From NCBI GenBank assembly GCA_017562135.1, contig QEYB01000290.1:992001-1056000 (forward strand): a stretch of DNA of 64,000 bases, given 5' to 3'. The DNA is from Dipylidium caninum. Its lineage: Eukaryota > Platyhelminthes > Cestoda > Cyclophyllidea > Dipylidiidae. How positions within the stretch are numbered: position 1 is the stretch's first letter; each line of letters starts with the position of its first letter. The translations under genes and the position numbers were made by a program. The notes beneath the pieces were generated by a model. That model was not told the origin of the DNA. It did no database searches and was given only the letters and a program-made list of their open reading frames with translations. Below, one piece after another: positions 47,512-58,500 of the stretch.

Positions 47512-50500
47512 ATGATTTCATCTAATAACTTATCTATGAACCAGACAAGCTTATCACAAATGCCTGCGCGCACGGATAAAAGTAACGATTGCGAGACCGG
47601 GTCTAACGAGCCTATGAAAAAGAGAATGCTTCTTGACTCCGGTATCCCGGGGGCTTCCCTGACTTGTAAGGGTGGAAATGACATTGCAAATGTCCCAATG
47701 CCATTTGCCGAACCAAATTTTGAAAATGGTTCCAGAATCGGCGCTGACTGTGAATTCCAAGATCCTGTAATATTGGAGCGTCTCAAAGGAACGATTAAGC
47801 TGAAACTCCAGGGTTCAATCACCCAGGCTGTGAAGGGACTGCTTAGCACTATATCTTTGTCAATCGAAGAAGTCAGTTACATGAAAAAAGTAACGCAAGA
47901 GCTGCAGAAGCGAATACGAAAATTGGAAACGATTTCAAGAAAGGTTGAGGCTCTGATCATCGAAAGTGTAGGTTTCCTGCCAATCTGTGCTGGTTTTGTT
48001 GCTTAATTTGGCTTTGGGATTTTTTTACAACAACTCTCATGTCAATAATCTTGCATTTTCTGCCAAAACCCCATTTGTCAATGTTGTTACTTGGTGTTTT
48101 TGTTCTGCTATAATTGAGGATTCATCCTTCCAATTCACTGTGTAAACAAATCGCAGCCTAAAAATCTTTAGCTTTTCCATCTGAACAGTATTTGAAGCTA
48201 TTGTCTTCTGCATCTGTAATAGTTATTTCGTTTATAGGCTTTTTTAAGGCCTAAAGGTTATATCCCCTTCCTGATTGTGCTTAAATTTCTTTTCATGCTA
48301 CTTTATGGCCATTTTTTAAATTGCTGTTTCTATATTGCATTTGCTTTCGTGAATTTTGTCCTGGGTTTATTTTACGCTATGGCAAAACCTGAAAAAAACG
48401 GGATGTGGCTCACTTGCTTCATCTCCGCAAAATTTAGTTGCCTTTTGCATTTATCTAATCGTTTTTGCTTGTACTCCATGACAAATTAACAACAAATTTA
48501 ATCTTAACCTATATCTTTCCTCAAACAGTGGTTTTTATTGTACCTCGTGTTAGGTTTTTCATTTGACATTTTATAGATATTAAACTTTTATATTACATTT
48601 TGCTTAATCTAGATGCCACCAGCTCCTAAATCGACCGATTCAGTGGAATATGATCCTTCGGGCTTGAGCACTGTTGTTATTCCACCTCTTCAGTCTCAAA
48701 AACCCATTGAGGAAATAATCCAAGCGCCTTCTGCGGCCTACGTTGGTAGATACTTGTTATATCCACATACGTTAAGGTTATACTGTTTAAAACAGATCTT
48801 GACTCGTTTTTTGCATAGCTTCCGAGGATCCGTCAGCTGTATCTAACGTGCAATCCACTTCGTCCTCCTATCATTTGGAATATATGTCTCAAGCCTCCCT
48901 CGTAACTCCCAATCCGCCTGTGGTTCCTTCGATGGCCCACGATACCGCATCTCTTGTCGTCGAGATGCCTCGAGCGATCATACCAATCGCGCCCTTGCCT
49001 CCTAATATCTCACCCGGCTCATCTGTCACCTCTTTATCCCTCAGTGTACAACCCCCACTAAGGCTCTCCATTTCTATGTCTTCCGAGGGTTAGTGATACC
49101 TATTATTCTGCATGCTGACTTTTTCGGTAAATCGTTTCTATGCAACGACAGTGACCATCAGTTCTGGTAGATATTATCGCCATAATTTTAAGTTGTCTTC
49201 ATTTTTTGCAAGTTCTGAGGGTCTCTCACTGCCGACTGGTTTCCTACTATTCTTTTAACATTCTATTCTTTACCAGTGCTAATTTAAAGGGAAATAATCT
49301 TATATATCATTTTGACCATGTACAATTGGAATCTTGACGTCCTACTTTTTTCTCCTTATGGGATTTTTATCAGGGATTGAGTATTACCACGAATGTACTG
49401 CTTTCAATTTCCCTTTATGAGCCTTAATATCAGCTAACCCTTGGAAGAGTTTTGACGATTCTGCTTATATCAGAATCTCGTTTATTCCACCAAATGATTA
49501 CCTCGATAAGTGATGTATGTACTAGTTCCTTGTTTTTCAGTCACATGCACATGAGATTTTAATAATGTGATACCCGAAATTTTATCGTTTTCTGTTGGCT
49601 TTTGAGACCCAGGGATGTCTTATTTTGCCAAAGTTGATTTGTATTCGAATAATGATATTTTGGGTCACCTAGTGTGAATTTCGCAGTAGGTTTTCTCGTG
49701 TATTCTTTACGTAGGAGTGTGCCTTCAATGGGAACTCGATCCTGTGGACTACTCCTTCGATCCGGCAGCATTTTACGAATTATACAGCTACGCCAGCTCC
49801 GATGTCGATCCTCGTTCCCCCTCTCCAGTGATGTATGGCAAAAGGTGAGTCCTCGTCTACCTTTATCAGTATATAATGCACGTTATAAAAGCAGCAAGCG
49901 TTGTCAACCATTTGACTCGTTTAGAACTTCTTTTTTGCTTCCTTTAAATTCATACAAAGCATTTTTCTAGTTCCATTTATGCAGAGGCTAATACGTAGTC
50001 CTTACTTTGATAAAATTGTCAATTCAAGAAGATAAAAGCTAAATATTTCTTAATTATGTATTTTCCGATTTACTTAAAGGTTGAATAAGTTGCGAATTTT
50101 CATTTTTATGAAAAAGTTAAGTATACTTTTTTTGTGAAATGTGTGGAGCAATGGTGCCGATTTTGTCTCCTTGCTTTCATAATTACCCTTTGTCTCTCCA
50201 CTTCACCCCAAAAATAGTATAAGCCTATTCAGTATAGCCTATTCTTGGCAGAATTTGAGGATTTGGATTAATGTGTTGAAAGGGGAGATTAGGCTCCCCC
50301 GCCGTTCAAGCTCTAGTTGCAGAAAATAAAGGGAAAAATTATCACTTTAGTTTCACAATTTTCTACTTTTTGATTCATGTATTTCCCAACTGTACCTTCG
50401 AGGAGGCTATTTCCATGTCACGGGAGCACACAAAAGGGTTTTAATATTTAACTAGACAACCTGAAAATCAGTTGCTACATAACATTTCTACAAAATCGCT

Positions 50501-50675
50501 TAGCATTCTTAACCGTTCATTGTAGGTCGGAACCATCGAGGCTCTTCCGTTGCCGATGGCTTGCACCTTAACAAGTGTACAACCCGAAAATATCTATTAC
50601 TTTGTAGTGCGTTCCATCGACCGGTTTCAGCGTACTTCAGAGTGGTCCAATGTGGTCGATGCCCAAATTAGCTAG
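47512..50675 (+). CDS. ATF7IP: ATF7IP/MCAF/windei-like chromatin cofactor with C-terminal FN3 domain
   Basis: ATF7IP (windei in flies) is the nuclear partner of the H3K9 methyltransferase SETDB1. Exons: 47512-47967, 48613-48745, 48819-49088, 49715-49844 and 50526-50675. Exon 1 has a polar N-terminus then a helical/coiled-coil segment (LERLKGTIKLKLQGSITQAV, VTQELQKRIRKLETI), the likely SETDB1-binding part. Exons 2-3 are Ser/Pro-rich and disordered. Exons 4-5 form the family's FN3 domain: LQWELDPVDYSF, FYELYSYASSD, WQKVGTIEALPLPMACTLTS, YYFVVRSIDRFQRTSEWS; ALPLPMACTLT is the hallmark. The coding bases total 1139, one short of a multiple of three: exon 4 begins in one frame (YELYSYASSD) but must end in another (DVWQK) to meet exon 5. 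The break lies near the C5 run at about 49816-49820. About 379 residues if intact, far shorter than human. Confidence 0.88.
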
Positions 50676-51946
50676 TACTAGTCTTATGCTCTTTCATTCC
50701 ACTTCTTCTGCCACTCTCCTTTCCGCCTGCCTCGCATCACTATCCTCATCCTGTATAAAGTTATTCCGTTTATATCCTTAATGTATTTAAAGTATTTGTA
50801 TAAAGTATTTGCAATTGGCTAATCCCCGACCTCAACTCGCGTCCCGCTAGGTATTGAAATGCATCACTTAATGTTAAAGAAGAGTTGTTTAGCTACGATA
50901 TTTTTCTCCATATTACCAGGACGTGGTGGTTTTAATGTTTCGTCCTTGTGTAATCATCCTTAAATGGCTTCTGTCCTAATTGGCTTTCGCCTATTTTAGC
51001 TCGGGCATCGATTTGCCTTGTTATTGGGGGGGATCCCTCAAGTCTTCTGGGAGAGAGTGAGGGACGAGGAGCGAACTAGTGGTTTTCTTTTTGGACGAAA
51101 AATGTGTTGGCCTCTCGTAGGTGGTTGCTAATGCGTCCTTTGGAAACAAGTCCCTCTCTACGGTGAGGGGTGGGCGGGCTATTTGGTGCAATGTCTGATC
51201 TCGATTTGGCATCTCTGTTCACCGTTTTTTAATTGCTATTTACATGTGGTTGAAGTACTCTGTGCTTTAGGCTTTTACGATGCGTCATGAGTTGGCTGGG
51301 AATGAAACCTGACAAGAACTAGGGATGCAGAGTAAGTGGGCGCTTATGGAGGCTAACTTTGTAACGGGTGACTAAATATCGCGATCTGGTAATGACTAAA
51401 ATGAACTGTGTGAGTTGCACTCATAGGTTGTAAGTAGTAAAAGTGGCGATAAGGCGTAAAGTCAGTTGAGATGAGTCGTCAGCTGGGCGGGATCTTAGCG
51501 AAATAATCATTTTCACGAAACATTCTGACTTCATTTCCTTAGGCGTCAATGTATTTGCGTTAGTGAGAATCACCAAGACCGCTCTTTCGATTCAGAATTG
51601 GTTTCATCAGGCCGAGAATAACGGTGAATAAAAATTAAGCAAGCTTGGGTATCAAGAGACAAATAAAGAACAAGGTAGGATAAACTGATATTCACAAAAC
51701 TGAAATATGATGGGGTCGCGGACGAAAATCGTAGTAAAGACGGTGTAATCTGAGGTAAAAAATGAATAAACAGCGTCATTTTCAAAGCATGATAGTGCTG
51801 TTGTCTTTCAAAAAGATATAATTTTGTTGTTTGTTTTACAACATCCTCCTCTTTGACATTTAGCGGAGGTAATTAATGATTGTTTTAACTTACCAATAAC
51901 ATCAATAAGAGTTTGTCCGAAGCTGCGTTTTCCTTCAAAATTAGAA
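50676..51946. other. Spacer after the ATF7IP-like gene
   Basis: AT-rich, with short chance open frames only (for example 51021-51212 and 51570-51785 minus). No RNA gene or repeat was recognised. Confidence 0.45.
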
Positions 51947-52441
51947 ATGCAGCGTAACGATGAAATGTGCTTCTTGAGTAATTCCGAGAGTGCCGAAATG
52001 AAGAAATTAGAAGAACTGGTATACTATACACATGCATGCTTTATTTTCCGACTTTTCAGCTCAAATCGGCAAATTCGCTAATTAACGCGTTGTCTGCTGA
52101 TGAATTGCCACAAGCTTTCCGGCTGGCTTTTCGATTATTGGACCAAACAGGCCGGAATATATGTCTTTCTAAGACAATTTACCAGCAGCAATGTCTCTCT
52201 AGTATGATACTCAGTTTTTATTACAACCCACTTAGGTAATAAAAGGCGGCACAACAGTTGTTCCTTCAAACCTACCAGGGTTAACAGTGTTGGGATATCG
52301 TCTCCATTTGATACTTCCCCCGAACTTCGTTTGAAATACCTCCAAGATCGCGTGGACCAAGGCTTCATTAGCTCTCACGTACGTCTTATGCCATCACATA
52401 CAATTACGACGTTAATCAATTTTATTGCATTGGTTGATTGA
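51947..52441 (+). CDS. Small unrecognised three-exon gene
   Basis: Not recognised. Three exons join in phase: 51947-52018 (ATG, MQRNDEMCFLSNSESAEMKK), 52060-52235 (LKSANSLINALSADELPQAF, RLLDQTGRNICLSKTIYQQQ) and 52279-52441 (VNSVGISSPFDTSPELRLKY, LQDRVDQGFISSH). The total of 411 nt is a multiple of three and gives 136 residues ending at TGA. Introns are 41 and 43 nt, with clear CTTTTCAG and CTACCAG acceptors. The ATG is 2 nt after AAAATTAG, the acceptor-like arrangement seen at other starts in this window. The protein is mostly helical in composition, with no signal peptide or membrane segment. A strong alternative donor (CAC|GTACGT) near 52379 could extend the gene further, so the last 20 or so residues are uncertain. 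Confidence 0.5.
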
Positions 52442-55400
52442 CTCCTCCTGAAATCCTTTAACGTAGTTCGCGATTTTTGAGTTTGACTTTTCTAAAGTCA
52501 AATGGTCATCATTCGCCTCCGTTTTGTTATCGTACTACTTTTTCGCTTATATGGAGTTACATAACGCGGTTTTAAGCAGTCTAAGAAATCACCATTTGAC
52601 TCACCAGTACTTGTCGTGAAGTTACAAGGAAACTATCGCTCGTATGTGAACTTTGTATGCATTTCATCTCCGTTTACCGATTTATTTCTTTGGACCTCTT
52701 TAATTGTTTGCACCGTTATTTTACAATATGTTCCTTAGATTTGCTTTTCTCATTAATTCTGGTAAAATTGCTGCGTTAACCTTTCGATGTTAGTCTTAAA
52801 ATTCGCCTTACGCATTCACGACTTACAGCTTTTGTTCTATTTGACCGTTATTATTTTACCCTTTTGGTGATAATGAAATGCAAGTTTACACAATTACCAG
52901 CTGAAGAAGTGAATTTCGTATAGGATAGTTAGCCTTAAATAAGGAAAATGGAAGGTGAAATTTTCCTTGTTTCTTCAAAATGGAACATAGAGTTTGTGTG
53001 CATTAAAGATTCGAGTATGTGTGTAAGAAGCAGCTAATATCTTCATGTTATTTTCCTTTTCTATCACCTTCATCAGTCACATTTATCTCACCCTGAGTTT
53101 TTTACAAATAAGGATTAAAGCGGGTGGCATGCAGCCGTTCCAAACTCCAGAAAACTCATGTTGTCACTTTCTTTTGACCTTTTCGCCTTTCCAAATGTCA
53201 TGCACGCGTTCACCAGGAGCGAAAACACTTTATGCAAAAGTGTGTGTACACATGTGTGTTTGTATGTGTTTGTCTCCGCATAAATCATACACTCAACTCT
53301 TCGATATAGAGGGAGGGCGAGAGAGTGAGAGAGGAAAAGGGGAAGAGGAGAGAGGGAAGAGGGGGAGAGGGGAGAGAGCAAGTGAGATGGAAGGAGGGGT
53401 GTTGGTGTGTCAGCATGAACGGTATTAAAGTTGGTGTCTCCTGCGCCTGTTCCCCTTCAACGAGAGACGAGTGAGGAAAACTCCCACGGAAGAATCGCCT
53501 GCAGTAAAGTCGAAAGGCCATTCAGATAGCGGCAAGTGTGATAAAAAGAAAGAAACATTGAAGTTTGAGTTAACGTTTCGCCTTGTGTGAATGCACAAGA
53601 CTTTAAATTCGGTTCAACGGGTCCAGTCGCACTCCATCTCCGGTCTTTACTGTTATCTGGCATATCTATTAGCTATATGGACATTTGAATGCCTTTTATC
53701 TTTCGTGAGATTCCATTATTTGTTAATTGCATCTTGAGTCTCCTCTCAATCTTATCAAATATACACTCTCCTTGTCTTCTCTGTCGCCACCTCATCTAAC
53801 CGTCTAACTCAAAGATCCCACCGGCTACTGGCCCACAAGCCAAAACTAAGTTAGCATTCACCAATGCCGAGCACCTAGTCAACGATAAATGTTTTAAAAT
53901 AGACTGTGTGGCCCCGAATGAAAAGTCATAAAATATCCACGGAACCTCAAATTAACCTCTATTTCCCAAACATCCATAGCATATGACTGTAACACATGGA
54001 GTGCTAACTCTAATTATAGAGCTGTCGCGTCAAGTTAATTGTGAGTGGTGAGGACTTGAGCTCCCTCCAACCTCGATTATCTCTTACAATAACGCCTCAC
54101 CTCCATCCTCCTTGACGCTGTCATGGTGCCTGATGGATGGACATTCACTTTCAATGGACAAGCTATCACGGCGAGCTATGGGGGTTGTGATAGGATTGGC
54201 CAGAAACCTAAGTAACCAAGCCTAAAACGTCTATTTCACCTCGGTGGATTTTTAATCACCTTTTGTCGCCTCTTATTTCTTACCTGAAGTTGGTAATAAT
54301 TGAGAAAATTTGTCGGAATTGTTAGAGGTGCGATGTTAAAAGGGGGAAATGATAGCGTAAAAACGGCCGACTAACAGGATAATTGTCAAAGTAACGGGAG
54401 GTTAGGAAGTTGGAGGAGAAGGAGGGGGAGGAGGGCAAATCATATAATCAGAAGACACCTTCGCCCACCGCCACCCCCCAACTTAACAGCGATATGCAAA
54501 TTCAACTGTAGACGCATACCACATCCATCAGACAGGCTGTCTAAATGATCTATTTGGCTTTTAGTCCATGTCTAAGGAAGGAGTGGTCGCTTCTTCTTCT
54601 TCTTTTCCTTATTTTTTTGTCTTTCCTTCAGTCCAGCTGAGTTTTCGGGGGCCTGGACACCGTCTGAGGCAATTTATCCTCGCCAATCTTAACTTTATCA
54701 TTTGATTATCATTAACTGTAGTTACAGTGCTATTTTGGATGTGGATATACTTAGATTTTTACCCACAATTCGGCGCCAAATTCACTTAGTCGCACCGCTC
54801 TGTCAGGCCAACAAGCAACACCAGGTGACATTTAAATTTCAAATCGAAATTTGATACTTTCGCCTCTATAATTCAAGAGGTATTGTAGAAAGAATCATGT
54901 AAATTTAGTCTTTCTCCTTCCACACAGTTTTACCGTTAACTACACTCTTCCAAATGATGCCTTAATCCAATTACTTCGCCTTTATAATAATTTAAGGGAC
55001 GGGAACATGTGGGTTTTATGTCCGTACATTTTGTTGCCTTTTCGCTCTCTTCCTTTATTTCATTTTTTTTCTTTTATGACTGCCTCTCACGTCAAAAAAA
55101 CAGGACGATTTTATGCAAAAGGGATGAAAATTTCGTGGATGTTAGTAGTATAGGCGGAATTATGGATGCACCAAAGGGGGCTTTGAAAGGGAGACATGTC
55201 AACTGGGTGACTTGATCTAATCGCCTAACTTTGGTGATTTTGACTTTTGACCAGGCGGATGAAGAGTCTGGCCTGTCAGGTAGGTGGAATAAAGGAGGGA
55301 GGGGAGAGAGATTGTGGAAATTGGCGGGTTGGTGTGGGCGGGGGGGGGGGGACAGGAGGCAGGAGAGAGGCAGAAATTATATCCGTCCTCGAAGATGACG

Positions 55401-55560
55401 CAAGTCGAAGGGAGGCGGAACTAGTGTTGATTTGTCCCGTAAGCTTCCATTTGTGAAAAGTGGCACTTCTGTCGTGTCCCTAATCCCTCCCGATTTTGGC
55501 TTCTCTCCCTCCCATCTTGCAAGACCCCACCTACAGCGGAAAAATCATCTGCCAGTGTTT
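52442..55560. other. Non-coding stretch, AT-rich then mixed
   Basis: No gene supported. It contains a purine-rich tract near 53305-53395, a G-rich run at about 54410-54435 and a G11 run near 55339-55349. The open frames here come from low-complexity sequence. Confidence 0.45.
53305..53395 (+). repeat. Purine-rich (GA/GGA)n tract
   Basis: About 90 nt of almost pure A/G (GAGGGAGGGCGAGAGAGTGA and onward). Chance open frames on both strands arise from it and should not be called genes. Confidence 0.85.
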
Positions 55561-55599
55561 TTGTGCCTCTGGGTCAGAAAAAACAGCTGACGATGCGAT

Positions 55600-58500
55600 G
55601 TTTAGTGTGTGTGTGTGCGTACGTGTGTGTATACGAGCTTGGAAGTACCCAAGTCAACGGTTTTCCATGTTTTCCGTGCATGTGCACGTACTCGGTGCGT
55701 GTGTGTACATTTGGCGCTGTCAAAAATTTACGGCTTCGTTGGTGTGGGCCACCCTGCTTGCGAACATCCTGCTACCAACCATTTGTTTGTTTGTTTTCTC
55801 TCTGCCCCGCTATTATTAATTATTGCCCCACATACACATACACACGCACCTATACACGCGCGCATATTCGCACACACACACACACCCCTGAAAGCGTGTT
55901 TTTTCTTCCAATGGCCTCATTGTGAAGATGGTCGTGTGTCCACCTAGAAAGGTGTGGGAGGCCACATTGGCTTTCACTTTTCCCTTCTCCTATGCAAGAA
56001 AATGCCTTTCCTCCAGAAAAATCTCCCCTGTTTTGTGCTGCTTCAAATATCCCCTATGAGAAGAGCCCTCCACGTTCATGAATCAATTCCTTTGTCATAA
56101 TAATTCCAGCAATATACCTTTCTCCGTCAGTTTGGTAATTTTTCCCAACGTATGCATCTTTGCATGGTAAAAGATGCTTTCGGCCCCTATGAAAGGTGCC
56201 GACGTTTCCACATGTGCGGGTGCTCTCTCTTCCCCCGCTAAGCGGCCTTTGTCTGCTTGTCTTTCTGGCGGACTTAAAGTCCTGACCAATTCATTACCCC
56301 CAAATGAGTTGGGATGCAGCCTCCTTCGTGGCAAGATTTTACGAATTTGTTGGTTAATTATTAGCGATTAGTGTACAGCGGTCGTTTGAACGTCTCCCTA
56401 AAATACGCCGTTATGCTCGAGGAAGGAGGAGGAGTAAAATCCGGCCCTTTTTGTTAACTCTTCAAAGCAGTTACGTCAAGGTTCCGGTTGCAATGACCTT
56501 TGCTGAATTCGGAAAAAGAAAGGCGGTTAAATGGCAGCAATTTTGCCCACCACTTACCTTTGTCATAGGAGACAAACGAGAGAAAAAGCGAAAGAAAACG
56601 AGAGGGAAGAATAGTTTGAGCAAAAGACGCTGACAATGATGCCAATGCTAATAACACTGCTGCCACGCCTCTGCTCACACATGCTCACCCTTGAGCCTTC
56701 GTCTGCAAAACCGAGGCGAAAAACCGAGCCAGCCATCTTGTTTTTCCCGCGATTGGCGAATTTTTTATGGCATGAACGGCGCTTGCTTTGTGTGTGTGTG
56801 TGTCCGTCCGCACGCGCGCACGCAGGCATGGACGCATCGCCGCACCACACGCTTTTCATCACGTCACCGCACCTCAAACAAACACAGGTGACACGCACGC
56901 ACCAGCGCGTCCGCCTCACTCTGGGCGGTCTTTTAAATTCCCTCTCTACCACTCTCTCTCTCTCGCTCGTTCACTTGCTGCCTCACACACACACACACTC
57001 CACGTCTCTCCCTCCCCGCCTCACACCGCTGAGGCGGAAAACACGACTCTCTCCGGCTCGTGTGTGTGTGTTTGTGTGTATGGGAGAAAGTGGGACTTTT
57101 TGTGTGTGTGAACGTCGTCATTTTCTCTCCGCCTGTCAAGTGAAGTAGCAGTGAGTCGACAGTTTGCGCAGTTTTTTCCCTGCATTTTGCCAGTTAGTTT
57201 GGCGTCCGCCCCACCCGCCCTCCCGCCCGTTCGTCCGCCCACCCACCCCACCATTTTCGCCGACCCACCCTCCGCTCTCTTACCAACCCCTCCACTCCAC
57301 CCCCCCCCCAGGTCTACCGCAAGGGCAAAATTTTAGCGTTTGTGGTTTTGCAAAAACGCAAACGACTGTTTTAAGGCGCAAAATTGTTACCACAAGTGAA
57401 CACAAACCTGTTGACTTGATTGGCCGAGTGGTCTGGCTATGCTCGCCTGTTATCTTGGTAACTGTTTTAAGAGAGGAAATCACGCTCATTAAGAGTTGTA
57501 CATTTCTCCACTAAAACTGTCGACCGGGTTGGCGGGTAGACATCCACACTTCCCCCAATTGCTGAACCCCGAGTCCGTGCCCCGTACCGTTTGAGATCCT
57601 TAATGCCTTTGTGCCTCGTCTCCGGTGAACGCTGTGGAGGGGAAACAATTCTGTCAGCCCGTGACCACGAAATCGATTCTCGTTTTCTACATGGAACGTC
57701 AGGAATTGTCTTATCAACCCCCCACCCCCATTCCCCCCCTCTACCCCGAATTATAATGCTGAGGTAGCAACTGACAAAATCAGAGTCAGAAAATCCATGT
57801 AACGGAAGCCAGTGAATGTGTGTACCTAACGTGTGGCCACCCACAGATGCAACAATTATTTCTAATTATTCTTCCGATAGAAGGCCAGCGGGAGAGAGCG
57901 AAAGCGCGCTAGACAGGCGGCGAGAAATATTACCCTCCAGCTTTGCAAATTTTTCTCTCTCTCTCTTTCCACCCGGGACAAAAAATCCTATTGGAGCAGT
58001 TGAATTATGTCTTCAAAGATCTCGGAAAAGCGATTCAACCAGATGTTACCCGCCCACCCCGACACAGCCATGTTCCACCTCTTCGTGTAAATGCGTCTAT
58101 ACGAAGTCACCTTTTTTGAGGGGGAAAAAAAATTTCTCTCTTCATTGCCGTGGTGGGTGGGCTTTCCTCATTTGTGGCCTGAAATACGGATTTTCGGCCA
58201 GAGTCAGTCATGTCTACTCGTGGGATGTAAGTGAGCTAGTGGCAAGCAATGACATTATCAGACGTAAAGGATCTGTCACTTGGCATCTTCGGGTGCCCAC
58301 ACCGCTAATCACCTGTCCTTACCTTTCTCAGTGTGAATGCGTTTTCCACCGCCACTGGGGCAATCGGTGTGAATTCTCTTGTAGTGCTCACATCTTGAGA
58401 ACGGCTGTAGACCACACACACAAGGCTAATATGGTAGGTTAAGAGAAGTGGAAAAAGACTGCCCCACAGGACGGGTAAGAGGTGGATTGTGGAAAGAGGC

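Noticed and set aside
49829..49844. Tiny 25-nt intron (49804-49828) to explain the ATF7IP frame break
   Set aside because: Its length shifts the frame the wrong way and creates an immediate stop.
53045..53428. Plus-strand 127-codon open frame and overlapping minus frames
   Set aside because: Much of the length comes from the purine-rich tract and a short TG-rich stretch; no domain and no splice support.
56563..57254. Several overlapping open frames on both strands up to 170 codons
   Set aside because: They translate CA/GT and CT arrays in multiple frames (Cys-Val and Thr-His runs), a sign of low complexity rather than coding.
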